Counted from the first letter of the stretch, positions 46,195 to 57,158 are shown. The stretch is DNA of 64,000 nt from Cephalopachus bancanus (GCA_027257055.1 JAPVLO010000998.1:1-64000); one strand, 5' to 3'. Made by a program: numbers and translations. The notes: generated from the sequence alone by a model not told the origin.

Positions 46195-46225
46195 TATCTT
46201 TTTAAAATTTTTTATTTTATTAAAA

Positions 46226-46395
46226 CATTTTTTTGAGGCGTGATCTTGCCATGTTGCCCAGGCCTGGGATGCTGTGGTTATTCACAGGTGTGATGATAGT
46301 GCACTGCAGCCTTGAACTCCTGTACTCAAGCTATCCTTCTGTGTCAGCCTCCTGAGTGGCTAGGACTGCAGGCACTTTGCACCTCACCCAGTCCG
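46226..46395 (-). mobile_element. Alu-like arm, old
   Basis: L1 text CTTAGCATAAT before the mini-retroposon and CTGAGCATAGT after this arm suggest that both sit at one L1 site. Confidence 0.7.
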
Positions 46396-46504
46396 CTGAG
46401 CATAGTATCTATAAGGTTTATTCCATTCGTGTTGTACATGTGTCAGGATTTTCTTCCTTTTTTAAGACTCAGTAATATTTCATTATATGTATGAACTACA
46501 TTTT

Positions 46505-46797
46505 CTTTCTTTTTTTTTGAGTTGGAGTCTCAACTCTGTCGCCCAGACTGGAGTGCAGTGGCCGCTCCCAGCCACCGCAGCCTCGACCTGCTGGGTTCCG
46601 GCGTTCCTTCCGCCTAAGCCTTCCAAGTAACTGGAACCACAGGTGCGTGCTACCACGCCTGGCTAGTTTTTGGTTTATTGTAGAGATATGAGGTCTCACC
46701 AAGTTGCCCGGGCGGGTCTTGAACCTGTGGGCTCAGGCAATCCACTCACCTCGGCCTCCCAAAGTGTGGAATTACAGGCTGAGCCACCGAGCCCAGC
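46505..46797 (-). mobile_element. Alu T1
   Basis: Target repeat TACATTTTCTTT, perfect, in the L1. Confidence 0.95.
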
Positions 46798-46905
46798 TTA
46801 CATTTTCTTTATCCATTCATCTGTCGACGTACACTTGGGTTGCCTCCTACCTTGGCTGTTGTGAATAGTGTGTCTATGAACATGGGTGTATAAATAGCTC
46901 TTTGA

Positions 46906-47521
46906 GGCCGGGCTCGGTGGCTCAAGCCTATAATCCCAGCACTTTGGAAGGCTGAGGCGAGAGGATTGCTTGAGTTCAGGAGTTTGAGACCAACCTGGGT
47001 AACTTGGTCTCAATAAATCTCTACAATAAATCAAAGAAAATAAGTGGTCCTGGTAGTGCGCACCTGTAGTTCCAGCTACTTGGAAGGCTGAGGCGGAAGT
47101 GAGCCCAGCAGGTTGAGGCTGCGGTGGCTGTGAGCATGCCACTACACTCCAGCCTGGGCGACAGAGCGAGACTCTGACTCAAAAAGATTAAAATAAACTG
47201 GGCTCGGTGGCTCAGCCTGTAATCCTGCGCCTTTGGGAGGCTGAGGTGAGTGGATTTGCCTGAGCCTGTGAGTTCGAGACCCGCCTGGGAAACTTGGCGA
47301 GAACTCATCTCTACAATCAAAAAATAAGCTGGGCGTGGTAGCGCACACCTGTAGTTCCAGCTACTTGGAAGGCTGAGGCGGAAGGATCGCTGGAGCCTAG
47401 CAGGTCGAGGCTGCGGTGGCTGGGAGCGGCCATTACACTCCAGTCTGGGCTACAGAGTGAGACTGCAACTCAAAAAAAAAAAATTTTTTTTTTAAAATAA
47501 ATAAATAAATAAATAAATAAA
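46906..47521 (+). mobile_element. Tandem pair of Alus
   Basis: Older T (46906-47196) followed by a T1/T2 mosaic (47197-47521) with an (AAAT)n tail. Shared outer target repeat GCTCTTTGAG / ACTCTTTGAG. Confidence 0.93.
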
Positions 47522-47564
47522 CTCTTTGAGATCTTACTTTCAATTGCTGGATCATATGACATTT

Positions 47565-47690
47565 ATTTATGAGATGGGGTCTTTTTCTATTATCCGGTTG
47601 CTTTTTGAACCCCTGTACTCAGGGGATCCTCCCCTCCCGCTTTAGCCTTTGAGTAACTTGAACTACAGATACATATTATTATGCCTGAGT
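47565..47690 (-). mobile_element. Alu-like monomer, old
   Basis: GAGATGGGGTCTTTTTC to TTATGCCTGAGTT, strongly decayed. Confidence 0.6.
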
Positions 47691-47828
47691 TAAAAAAAAT
47701 TTTTTTTTATTTTTTGGGGCACTTCCCATACTTTTTCAGTGTGGCTGTACCATTTTACATTTCCACTAGCAGTACACAAGGATTCCAGTTTCTTCACATT
47801 CTTGCTAATACTTATTTTGATTTTTTAA

Positions 47829-48796
47829 AAACCTTTTACACTTGGATGTTCTTTCCGAGGAGACATCATATATCTGGCAGATCACTCAGATGTCCCCTCT
47901 CAGGAGACATAAAGAGATTGTTGGTGATTATACAGGAAAAACTTATACAAGTGCAAATTTTTCAAAAATGTATGTTTCTATGAAATTTTCCATTCAATTG
48001 CATGAAAACCAAATAAAGAGATGTAATATATACTGATATATACATTTTAAAAAACCAGCTGGCGTTACATAGAAAGAGAATATGTGAAGTGATTTCACAG
48101 TGTTGCACAGACTGGACAATAAATTACATAATATTAATGTGGGAGAAAGAAAATGAGACTGTATTGTCTGCTCAAATAGAAAAACACCGAGTGGAAGATG
48201 TCAAACAAATTACTGTTGCACAATATGTACCAGTGGACCTGCAATACATGTTAGTGACTATTCCACATGTTACCATGTTAGAAAAATAAAAGATATAAAA
48301 TTTTGACTTTTAGCTGGGTTTGGTGGTTCAGCCTGTAATCCCGCACTTTGGGAGGCTGAGCTGAGTGGATTGCCTGAGCCCACGGGTTTGAGACCCGCCT
48401 GGTCAACTTGGCGAGATCTCATCTCTACAATAAATCCAAAAATTAGCTGGGTGTGGTAGCGTGCACCTGTAGTTCCAGCTACTTGGAAGGCTGAGGCGGA
48501 AGGATCGCCGGAGCCCAGCAGGTCGAGGCTGCGGTGGCAGGGAGCGTGCCACTGGACTCCAGTCTGGGCGATGGAGTGAGACTCCAATTCAAAAAAAAAA
48601 AAAAAAAATTTTTTTTGACTTTTTTGTCATAAATAAATTCTTCAATGCCCAAAATTCTATTATAAGCCAGATATTATTGCAATAAAATAATTGGTTCCAA
48701 TGCTATTTAATATGAAGGGATTTCACTATTTTGTAAAAAAAAAAAATGGTCGAGTTGCTGGTAGGTGATCTGCGAGATGTCTCTGAGTGCAAAGGG
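47829..48796. mobile_element. piggyBac-type transposon, non-autonomous
   Basis: Bounded by TTAA on both sides (47825-47828 and 48797-48800), ends CCTTTTACACTTGG and, inverted, CCCTTTGCACTCAGAG. Subterminal 'ggcagatcactcagatgtcc' is echoed at the other end by 'ggtaggtgatctgcgagatg'. About 670 bases without the Alu. A 66-codon open frame at 48089 is not recognisable transposase. Confidence 0.75.
48313..48608 (+). mobile_element. Alu T1
   Basis: Inserted in the piggyBac-type element; target repeat AATTTTGACTTTT / TTTTTTGACTTTT. Confidence 0.94.
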
Positions 48797-49105
48797 TTAA
48801 TTTTTATGATAATCATTCTAATGGGTGTGAAGTGATTTCTCATTGTGGTTTTGATTTGTATTTCCATAATGATTAATGACATTGAGTATTTTGCATGTTC
48901 TTGTTGACCATTAGTCTTTGAAGAGATGTCTGTTCAAGTTATTTGCCTATTTTAAAATTGGGATTTTTGTTGTTGAGTTGTTCTTTATATATTCTGGATA
49001 TTAGTTTTATCGAAGATATATGATTTACAATTTTTTTCCCATTCCTTGGGTTGCCTTTTGACTCAGTTGATAGTGTTATTTGCCACACAGAGGTTTTTAG
49101 TTTTG

Positions 49106-49229
49106 AGCTGGGTATGGTGACATGTATCTGTAGTCCCAGCTACTCACAAGCTTAGGTGGAAGGATCACTTGAGCCCCAGGAGTTTGGGACTAGCCGCATC
49201 ATAGCAAGACTTCTCCAAAAAAAAAAAAT
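49106..49229 (+). mobile_element. Alu-like monomer
   Basis: Single arm with 12 A; its end is part of a tandem duplication. Confidence 0.75.
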
Positions 49230-49354
49230 ATATATTTTTAAAAAAATTTTTCTAAAGTTTAATTTGTCTATTTCTAGCCTGCGCATCATAGCAAGAATTC
49301 TCAAAAAAAAATTTTTTTTGGTTTAATTTTGCTGAAGTTCGATTTGTCTGTTTC
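49192..49354. repeat. Tandem duplication of about 80 bp
   Basis: Units 49192-49274 and 49275-49354 both run from GCATCATAGCAAGA through an A-run to TTTGTCTRTTTC, covering Alu tail and adjoining L1. Confidence 0.85.
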
Positions 49355-49545
49355 ATATTCAAGAAATAGTTGCTAAATCCAGTGCCATAAAACTTTTCCT
49401 CTGTGTTTTCTTCTAAGAGTTTTAGCTCTTACATTTAAGTCTTTGATCCATTTTTAGTCTATTTTTGTATGTGGTATAAAGTGAGGTTCCAGTTCATTCT
49501 TTTGAGTGTGGATATCTAATTTTTCCAACACCTTTTGTTGATAGG

Positions 49546-49691
49546 TGTTCAGAGTTCACTTATGAGTGAGGGAACATGTGGTACTTAGTTCTTTGTTTTT
49601 GAGATAGATCACTGAGTATGATAGACTCCAAATCCATCCAAGTTGCTGCAAAGTCCATAGTTTTTTCCTTCTTTATGACTGCGTAATAGTC
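49546..49691 (-). mobile_element. Short L1 3' UTR piece inserted in L1
   Basis: 'atgagtgagggaacatgtgg' and 'ccaagttgctgcaaag' are L1 tail text. The host L1 word CAACACCTTTTGTTGA precedes it and CAACACCTTTTGGTGA follows it. Confidence 0.75.
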
Positions 49692-49844
49692 AACACCTTT
49701 TGGTGAAAAGACTGTTTTTTCCTCATTGAATGGTCTTGGCATCCTTGTTGAGAATCATTCCTCTATTCTGTTTTATTGGTCTGTGTGTCTGTCTTTATGC
49801 CTGTGCCACACTGCTTTGATTACTGTAGCTTTGTGATACATCAC

Positions 49845-50118
49845 TATTATTATTATTATTATTTTGTGACTTGGAGTTTCACTCTGTCTCCCAGGCTGGA
49901 GTGCAGTGGCACACTCACTGCCACTGCAGCCTCGACCTGCTGGGCTGCAGCGATCCTTCAGCCTTAGTAACTGGAACTACAGATGCGTGCCACCACACCC
50001 AACTAATTTTTTGATTTATTGTTGCCCAGGTTGGTCTCGAACCCTTGGACTCAGGCAATCCTCTTGCGTCGGCCTCCCAAAGTGCTGAGATTACAAGCTT
50101 GAGCTACCATGCCTGGCC
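49845..50118 (-). mobile_element. Alu, older T, shortened
   Basis: (TTA)n tail. Target words ATACATCACT / GTGCATCACT. Confidence 0.88.
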
Positions 50119-50133
50119 CAGTGCATCACTCTC

Positions 50134-50439
50134 TCCCTTTTTTTTTTTTTTTTTTGAGTTGGAGTCTCAGTTTGTCACCCAGACTGGAGTGCAGTGGTCG
50201 CTCCCGGCCACCGCAGCATCCACCTGCTGGGCTCTGGCAATCCTTCCACCTCAGCCTTCTAAGTAGCTGGAACTACAGGCACGCACTATCACGCCTGGCT
50301 AATTTTTTTTTTTTTAATTTATTATAGAGATGAGGTCTCGCCAAGTTGCCCAGGCAGGTCTCGAACTCACAGGCTCAGGCAGTCCACTCACCTCAGCCTC
50401 TCAAGGCGCGGGATTACAGGCTGAGCCACCGCGCCTGGC
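50134..50439 (-). mobile_element. Alu T1
   Basis: Perfect target repeat TGCATCACTCTC, which overlaps the target of the preceding Alu. Confidence 0.95.
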
Positions 50440-50451
50440 TGCATCACTCTC

Positions 50452-50753
50452 TTAATGGTATCTGAATACTCTATTTATCCAGTACTAAGATGAGTATGTA
50501 TTAAAGGGAGATATGTAATGTCTTACAATAAAAGACATGTATAAAAAGTTTTGTGTTTGAGGTTAGCTGCAATTGATTGTAAGGAGGTAGATTTGGGGAT
50601 AAATAAATAAAACTTTGAAAAATCTAGAGTGATTCATATATTAGAGAAGTCTGACATATTGTGTCATTGCTACCAACATTTCTTTTTGAACATTTTATTA
50701 TCTATTCAATTTGTAATACTTCCTTTATCACTTCTGTTTCCCTGTCATGAATT
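50452..50753. other. No recognised element
   Basis: AT-rich, short; 'acaataaaagacatgtataaaaag' has a poly(A)-signal look but no further evidence. Confidence 0.45.
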
Positions 50754-51024
50754 TTTTTTCTTTTTTTTTTTTTGAATTGGGGTCTAACTCTGTCAGCCAG
50801 ACTCAAGTGCATTGGCACTATCACAGCTCACTGCAGCCTTGACTTTCTCAGCTCAGGCAACCCTTCTACCTCAACTTCTCAAGTAGCTGGGACTACAGGC
50901 ACTCACCACCATGCCTGGCTAGTTTTTTTTATTTTTTCTCTAGAGTCGAGGTCTCATTGTGTTGTCCAGGCTGGTCTTTAACACCTCCCACCTCAGTTTT
51001 CCAAAGTGCTGGAATTACAGGCGG
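50754..51024 (-). mobile_element. Alu, J-like, head lost
   Basis: Ends at GGAATTACAGGCGGG. Confidence 0.85.
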
Positions 51025-51156
51025 GATTTAGTTTTACAGTTATTCCTATATCAGGAAAGCAAGTTATATTTAGAAGTAACTTTGATATAAATTTGGGAGA
51101 TTATGTTGACTAACTAAAATATGCTTTATTACTATATTTTTGTCAGTTAGATTGTA

Positions 51157-51324
51157 TTTTTTTTTTTAGATTAGGAAACATAGTTTATTTAGAGAGTAAA
51201 TTAGAGAGAAAGAAAGAGGAAATTCACCTCTCCAAGATAGGGGAGGGGGCCAAAGCCAGGAAACATGGCCTGTCCATCGCTCAAAGTGCATATAGCCACA
51301 CCGTAGCTTAGCAAGGCAATGACC
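51157..51324 (-). mobile_element. Mini-retroposon family B, copy 2
   Basis: Minus strand starts GGTCATTGCCTTGCTAAG, has TAAATAAACTATG (signal complement at 51184-51189) and ends in 9 A. Target repeat AGATTGTATTTTTT / AGATTGTGATTTTTT. Confidence 0.75.
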
Positions 51325-51337
51325 AGATTGTGATTTT

Positions 51338-51609
51338 TTAAATTTCTGTCGCCCAGGCTAGAGTGCAGTGGCACACACATGACTGCTGCAGCCTTGACTT
51401 ACTGGGCTCAGGCCATCCTTCCACCTCAGCCTTCCAAGTAGCTGGAACCATAGGCATGTGCCACTCCACCCGGCTGATATTTTGATTTATTGTAGAGACG
51501 AGGTCTCATCATGTTGCTCAGGCTGGTCTCAAACCCCTGAGCTCAGGCAGACCTCTTGCCTCTGCCTCCCAAAGTGCTGGGATTACAGACTTAAGCCATC
51601 ACACTCGGT
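51338..51609 (-). mobile_element. Alu, older T
   Basis: Perfect 15-base target repeat CCAGATTGTGATTTT (51323-51337 and 51610-51624); the left copy is also the target repeat of the mini-retroposon. Confidence 0.93.
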
Positions 51610-51692
51610 CCAGATTGTGATTTTCATAGGTGGTATAAATTCAGCACACTAAGAATTCTTAACTGCTACTTTTTTTTATTAAAAAATTTTTT

Positions 51693-51993
51693 GGCCAGGT
51701 TCGGTGGTGCAGCCTGTTATTCCAGCACTTTGGGAGGCTGAGGCAAGCGGATTGCCTGAGCCCGCGGGTTCGAGACCCACCACGGCAACTTGGAGAGACC
51801 TTGTCTCTACAATAAATCAAAAATTAGCCAGGCATGGTAGCATGTGCCTGTAGTTCCGGCTACTTGCAAGACTGAGGCAGAAGGAGTGCAGGAGCCCAGT
51901 AGGTCGAGGCTGCAATGACTGGGAGCGTGCCATTGCACTCCAGCCTGGCAACAGAGTGAGACTCCGACTCAAAAATAAATAAATAAATAAATA
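51693..51993 (+). mobile_element. Alu, T1
   Basis: Near-intact core (CCGCGGGTTCGAGACCCACC); (AAAT)n tail. Confidence 0.92.
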
Positions 51994-52060
51994 GGCCTTA
52001 CATAATCTGCTGAGGTAGGAAAAAGGGGGACCAATAGGACCCGCCCTTCCAGAGCAGCAG

Positions 52061-52312
52061 TGAGTAGGAGTCTCACTCTGTCACCCAGGCTGGAGTGCAG
52101 TGGTACACTCACAGCTACTGCAGCCTCTATGCCTGCTGGGCTCAGACGAACTACAGATGTGCATCACCATACCTAGCTGATGTTTTGATTTATTGTAGAG
52201 ACAAGGTCTTTTAAGTTGCCCAGGTTGATCTTGAACCCCTGGACTCATGCAGTTCTCTCACCTCAGCTTCCCAAAGTATTGGGATTGCAAGCATGAGCCA
52301 TCACAACTGTCT
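52061..52312 (-). mobile_element. Alu, older T, no tail
   Basis: Begins directly at AGTAGGAGTCTCAC without a T-run; internal deletion at GGGCTCAGACGAACTAC. Confidence 0.85.
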
Positions 52313-52409
52313 TATGCTACCTTTATATCATACTAAGTTGCTCTTCCATGTAAAAGGAGTTTATCTTAGCAAATCAAATCCAGCAGTGTATTAAAAGAAC
52401 CATACATCA

Positions 52410-52705
52410 GCCGGGCTCGGTGGCTCAGCCTGTAATCCCGCGCTTTGGGAGGCTGAGGTGAGTGGATTGCCCGAACCCGCGGGTTCGAGACCCGCCTGGG
52501 TAACTTGGCCAAACCTCATCTCTACAATAAATTAAACAATTAGCTGGGTGTGGTGGCACACGCCTGTAGTTCCAGCTACTCGGAAGGCTGAGGCGGAAGG
52601 ATCGCCGGAGCCTAGCAGGTTGAGGTTGCAGTGGCCGGGAGCGGCCACTGCACTCCAGTCTGGGCGACAGAGTGAAACACTCCAACTCAAAAAAAAGAAA
52701 AAAAG
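52410..52705 (+). mobile_element. Alu T1
   Basis: Perfect GCGGG-TTCGAGA-CCCGC core. Target repeat AAAAGAACCATACATCA / AAAAGGAACTATACATCA. Confidence 0.96.
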
Positions 52706-52721
52706 GAACTATACATCATTA

Positions 52722-53078
52722 TTGTATTACTTTCCTAGGACCACTGTAACAAATTAGCACGAATTTGAGAGATTAAAGCAACAGAAATTTATTCTCTTAC
52801 AGTTCTGGAAACTTGGAGTCTAAAATGATCTTGACAAGGTTGGTTCCTTCTGGAGGCTTTGAAGGGAAAATCACATCACTCCAATCTCTATGACTCTGTT
52901 TCCAAATCTCCCTCTCCCTTCTCTTGTAAAGACAACAGTCTGAATTTAGAGCCCACTCTAATCCAGGGTGACTCAAGTTTAACTAGTTACATCTTCAGAG
53001 ACCCCATTTCCAAATATGGTCAAATTCTGGGGTTCTGGATAGATACCTCTTTTTTTCACTAGTCAACCCACTACTGTT
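52722..53078 (-). mobile_element. MLT1-type MaLR LTR
   Basis: 'attactttcctaggaccactg', 'aacagaaatttattctcttac', 'agttctggaaac', 'atcttcagagaccccatttcc' and 'caacccactac' give the LTR in antisense order. Non-coding remnant. Confidence 0.75.
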
Positions 53079-53085
53079 AACACTT

Positions 53086-53320
53086 AGGGTTTATTCCAGG
53101 AACTCAAGGATGGTTCAACATGAGAAAACCTATATAATTTTTGTTATTAACACACTAAAAGAAAAATGATTATATCAGTACATGCTTTACAGAAGCATTT
53201 GTTTCTCATTAAAATATTCATTCCTGACTTAAGAGAAACTGTTAAATCAGAATAGAGTTAGACTCCCTAAATTGAGTTCAGTGAAGTCATGAATAAGACA
53301 GATATATCTATATTCATTTT
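53086..53320 (+). mobile_element. L1 ORF2 fragment
   Basis: 'tttattccaggaactcaagg', 'atggttcaacatgagaaaacc' is L1 reverse-transcriptase region; more of it lies at about 54390-54475 and 54739-54800. Confidence 0.7.
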
Positions 53321-53520
53321 AGAAGTTTTCTTAACCTTTGTATGCCATGGACTCTTTTTGCTGTTTGGAAACAAACACCTACGAACCTTTGTACAATGTT
53401 AAATATTCAGTGCATAAAATAGCAGTACATAATACTATATAGAAAATCAGTTTTATTAAAAATATAGTTATCTTAGTATTAAAAATTACTAATTTATGAT
53501 TAACTAGATGTTTATTTCTT

Positions 53521-53812
53521 TTTTCTTTTTTTGAGTTGGAGTCTCAGTCCGTTGCCCAGGCTGGAGGGCAGTGGCACTTTCCCAGCCACCGCAGCCTTGA
53601 CCTGCTAGGCTCAGGCAGTCCTTCTGCCCCAGCCTTCCAAGTAGCTGGAACTACAGGCATGTGCCACCATGCCCGACTAATTTTTTGATTTATTGTAGAG
53701 ATGAGGTCTTGCCAAGCTGCCCGGCCTGGTCTCGAACCCGCAGGCTCAGGCAATCCTCTCATCTCAGCCTCCCAAAATGCTGGGATTATAGGTGTGAACC
53801 ACCACACCAAGC
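53521..53812 (-). mobile_element. Alu, older T
   Basis: Core CCGCAGG..; its left flank TGTTTATTTCTT recurs only after the neighbouring mini-retroposon. Confidence 0.92.
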
Positions 53813-53889
53813 CCCCCTTTTTTTTAAGGCAGGATTTATTGAGGGGACAGAAAACTTCCCACAGTGGGAGGAGACGCAAAGGGGTTGCC
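53813..53889 (-). mobile_element. Mini-retroposon family A, copy 4
   Basis: Minus strand: GGCAACCCCTTTGCG, CCCACTGTGGGAAG, CTCAATAAATCCTGCC, 8 A, then the Alu head. The pair is flanked by TGTTTATTTCTT (53509-53520 and 53890-53901). Confidence 0.78.
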
Positions 53890-54200
53890 TGTTTATTTCT
53901 TTATTAACACAATAAAGATATATCACAACAAGTCTAATAACTACCACATTTTGAGGTAGTATTGAATATGACGATAATTGTAGATAGCTGCAGGAACTAC
54001 CATGTAATATGAAAATATCTGATTTCTATTGATAACAGAACCACAGATACTGCTAATACCTTTGTGGTTGTCTGCATTCTTAAATAATTGAAGGAAATGC
54101 TATGTTTTAGTTAGAGACTAATAAAAATAAAGATATAACTTTTCCTCATTTAAGTTCATAATCCCATTTTCCCTTGATTTTATCTGTTGACCGGCAGGAT

Positions 54201-54475
54201 AAGAACTCTTGTAATAATGCAGTAAGAGAAGAAAATAGAATAAATTGTGTATATATTGAATAAGGATGGGTAAGATTGTATACTAAGGAAATTGAATAAA
54301 CATTTAGAACCAATAAGATAATTTAATAAAGTTATCAAGTACAATATATTGAATCAGTTTTATTTTAGCAGTAACTGGTAAGTTGAAATGGAAAAGAAAT
54401 CTCTTTCACAGTAGTATTAAAAACTACAAAATGCCTAAAAGTAAATAGAACAAAGAAAATGTAAGACCTATGTGA
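54201..54475. other. Unassigned, then L1-like
   Basis: AT-rich; the last 90 bases ('gaaatctctttcacagtag') are L1 ORF2-like. Confidence 0.45.
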
Positions 54476-54738
54476 GGCCGGGCTTGGTGACTCTGCCTGT
54501 AATCCCAGCACATTGGGAGGCCGAGGCGAGTGGATTACCTGAGCCCACGGGTTCGAGACCCGCCTGGGCAACTTGGCGAGACCTCGTCTCTACAATAAAT
54601 AAAAAATTGACTGGGCGTGGTAACACGCCTGTAGTTCCGGCTACATGGAAGGCTGAGGTGGAAGGATCGCTGGAGCCCGGCAGGTCGAGGTCGGGAGCGT
54701 GAGACTCCAACTCAAAAAAAAAATAAAAAAAAAAAAAG
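54476..54738 (+). mobile_element. Alu T1, right-arm deletion
   Basis: GGTCGAGGTCGGGAGCGTGAGACTCC shows the loss. Perfect target repeat AAGACCTATGTGA. Confidence 0.94.
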
Positions 54739-54851
54739 ACCTATGTGAAGAAAGTTTTATTGAAGGACTTTAGAAAAGATCTGTGTAAGAGAAATATGTA
54801 AACATATTATATTTTGGGGTGGGGAAATAATAGTATCATAATGGTACTATT

Positions 54852-55149
54852 CTTTCTTTCTTTTTTAGTCAGGGTCTCACTCTGTTACCCAGGTTGGAAT
54901 GTAGTGGCATGATCATGGCTCACTGCAGTCTTGACCTCCTGGGCTCAGGTGAGTCTTCTGCCTCAACATCCTGATTAGCTGGGACTACAGGCACACTACA
55001 TGCTTGGCTAGTTTTTTTTTGATTTTTTTGTTGCGACTAGTTCTCACTGTGTTTCCTAGGCTGGTCTCGTACTTCTGGACTCAAGCAGTCCTCCCACCTC
55101 AGCCTCCTAAAGTGCTGGGATTATAGGCATGAGCCACTGTGCCTGGCCA
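54852..55149 (-). mobile_element. Alu, J-like
   Basis: Old dimer, (TTTC)n tail. Confidence 0.88.
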
Positions 55150-55277
55150 GGTATGTTATTTCAAAATTAATAAATAAATTGAATGTAAATGTAAATTGAA
55201 TAAAACTGAATTTTAATCTCATGAATTTTTGTGAAGTGTATGACATTAAAATGTTTTAAACTTTTTAAATTAAACTT

Positions 55278-55565
55278 ATTTTTTTTTTGAGTTGGAGTCT
55301 CACTCCGTCACCCAGGCTGGAGTGCAGTAGCACACTCCCGGCCACTGTAACCTCGACCTCCTGGGCTCCCGCAATCCTTCCGCCTCAGGTTTCCAAGTAG
55401 CTGGAACTAGAGGCATGCGCTGCCACGCCCAGCTAATTTTTGACTTATTGTAGAGATGAGGTCTCACCAAGTTGCCCGGTGGGTCTTGAACTCGCAGACT
55501 CAGGCAATCCACTCGCCTCAGCTCACAAAGTGCTGGGATTACAGACTGAGCCACCGAGCCTGACC
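55278..55565 (-). mobile_element. Alu T1
   Basis: Perfect 13-base target repeat TTAAATTAAACTT. Confidence 0.95.
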
Positions 55566-55596
55566 TTAAATTAAACTTTCAAATAAAATGTTTGTT

Positions 55597-55811
55597 CAAG
55601 ACCAGCCTAGGCAACTTGGCAAGACCTTGTCTCTACAATAAATCAAAAAATAAACTGAGCATGGTAGCACACGCCTGTAGTTCCAGCTTCTAGAAAGGCT
55701 GATGTGGAAGGATCACCTAAGCCCAGCAGATGAAGACTGCGGTGGCCATGAGCGTGCCACTGCACTCCAGCCTGGGCGACAAGGTGAGACTCCGACTCAA
55801 AAAAAAAAAGT
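55597..55811 (+). mobile_element. Alu, older T, 5' truncated
   Basis: Begins at AGACCAGCCTAGGCAAC. Confidence 0.88.
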
Positions 55812-55844
55812 TCTTTTTTTTAAAGTTAAATTTTTATTTTATTT

Positions 55845-56164
55845 ATTTATTTTATATACATTTATTTTATTTTATTTATTTATTTTGAGTTGGAGTCTCA
55901 CTCTGTCGCCCAGACTGGAGTGTAATGGCTGCTCCCGGCCACTGCAGCCTCGACCTGCTGGGCTCTGGCGATCCTTCCGCCTCAGCCTTCCGAGTAGCTG
56001 GAATTACAGGCATGCGCTACCACGCCCGGCTGATTTTTTGATTTATTGTAGAGATGAGGTATCGTCAAGTTGCCCAGGCGTGTCTCGAACCCGCGGGCTC
56101 AGGCAATTCGCTCACCTCAGTCTCCCAAAGCGTGGGATTACAGGCTGAGCCACTGAGCTCGGCT
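55845..56164 (-). mobile_element. Alu T
   Basis: A long (ATTT)n tail (55835-55886) and a nearly complete core. Confidence 0.93.
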
Positions 56165-56204
56165 ATAAATTTATTTTATATAAAATTTTATATAAATAAG
56201 TATT

Positions 56205-56474
56205 TTAAAGTCAGATTCTCTCTCCAGTCCATGCTGGAATGCAGTGGCACAGTCATGTCTTACCATTGCCTCCAACTCCTGGGCTCAAGTGATCCTCCTG
56301 AGTATCTGGGAGTATAGGTATGTGCCATCACCCTGGCAAATTTTTATTTTATTTTGTAGACATGGGGTCTTGCTATGATGCGTAGGCCGGTCTTGAACTC
56401 CTGGGATCAAGCAATCCGCCTGCTTTGCCCTACCAAAGTGCTGGGATTACAGGCATGAGCCCCAGTACCAGGCT
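56205..56474 (-). mobile_element. Alu, J-like
   Basis: Old dimer without T-run. Confidence 0.85.
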
Positions 56475-56557
56475 GATACAGCATATTTCCATCATTACAA
56501 GGGTCTCTCATGGGTGCCTTTTATAGCTACATCCACTTTTTCCCAATTCCCACCCGC

Positions 56558-56802
56558 TTTTTTTTTTTTTTGAGTTGGAGTCTCACTCTGTCACCCAGAC
56601 TGGAGTACAGTGGCTGCTCCCGGCCACCGCAACCTCGACCTGCTGGGCTCCAGCGATCCTTCCGCCTCAGCTCTGATTTTTTGATTTATTGTAGAGATGA
56701 GGTCTCGCTGCCCAGGCGGGTCTTGAACCCGCGGGCTCAGGCAATCCTCTCACCTCAGCCTCCCAAAGCGTGGGATTACAGGCTGAGCCACTGAGCCCGG
56801 CT
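56558..56802 (-). mobile_element. Alu T2, linker deleted
   Basis: CGCCTCAGCTCTGATTTTTTG marks loss of about 50 bases; a perfect core follows. Confidence 0.94.
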
Positions 56803-56862
56803 TGTATTAGGTATTATAAGTAACCTAGAGATGCTTTAAAGTATACAGGAGATATAGATTAT

Positions 56863-57158
56863 AATGCTCATGCCTGTAAACCCAGTGCTTTGGGAGGTTG
56901 AGATGGAAGATTGCCTGAGGTCAGGAGTTTGAGATCAGCTTGGGCAACATAGCTAGATCCTGTCTCTACAAACAAGCTCAAACATTAGCTAGGTGTGGGG
57001 GTATGCACCTGTAGTTCTAGCCCCCTGGGAGGTTCATGCAGAGGATCACTTGAGCCCAGGAATTTGAGGTTACAGTGAGCTATTATACAGCAACTGCTCT
57101 CCAGCATGGGCAACAGAGTGAGACCTTGTCTCATTAAAAAAAAAGAGAGAGAGAAAGA
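56863..57158 (+). mobile_element. Alu, J-like
   Basis: Head lost, (GA)n after the A-tail. Confidence 0.85.

Larger units (their letters stand above)
45785..49845 (-). mobile_element. L1 3' UTR to ORF2, fragmented
   Basis: Runs antisense from its tail: 'attgtggcaaaatgcatataac', 'tggatgttctttatccattcatc'-type text, 'gctggatcatatgac', 'aatgggtgtgaagtgatttc', 'tctttgatccatttt', 'ttgattactgtagctttgtg'. Interrupted by six Alu units, a piggyBac-type element, a mini-retroposon and another L1 piece. Confidence 0.85.
53325..54200. mobile_element. Old mammalian repeat, probably DNA-type
   Basis: 'cttaacctttgtatgccatgga' at one end and 'gaccggcaggataagaa' at the other could be decayed inverted ends; the middle has 'acaagtctaataactacc' and 'gatttctattgataacag'. 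An Alu and a mini-retroposon split it. Confidence 0.4.

Noticed and set aside
48089..48289. 66-codon frame inside the piggyBac-type element as a novel gene
   Set aside because: No recognisable transposase motif, no conserved context, and the element is decayed and split by an Alu.
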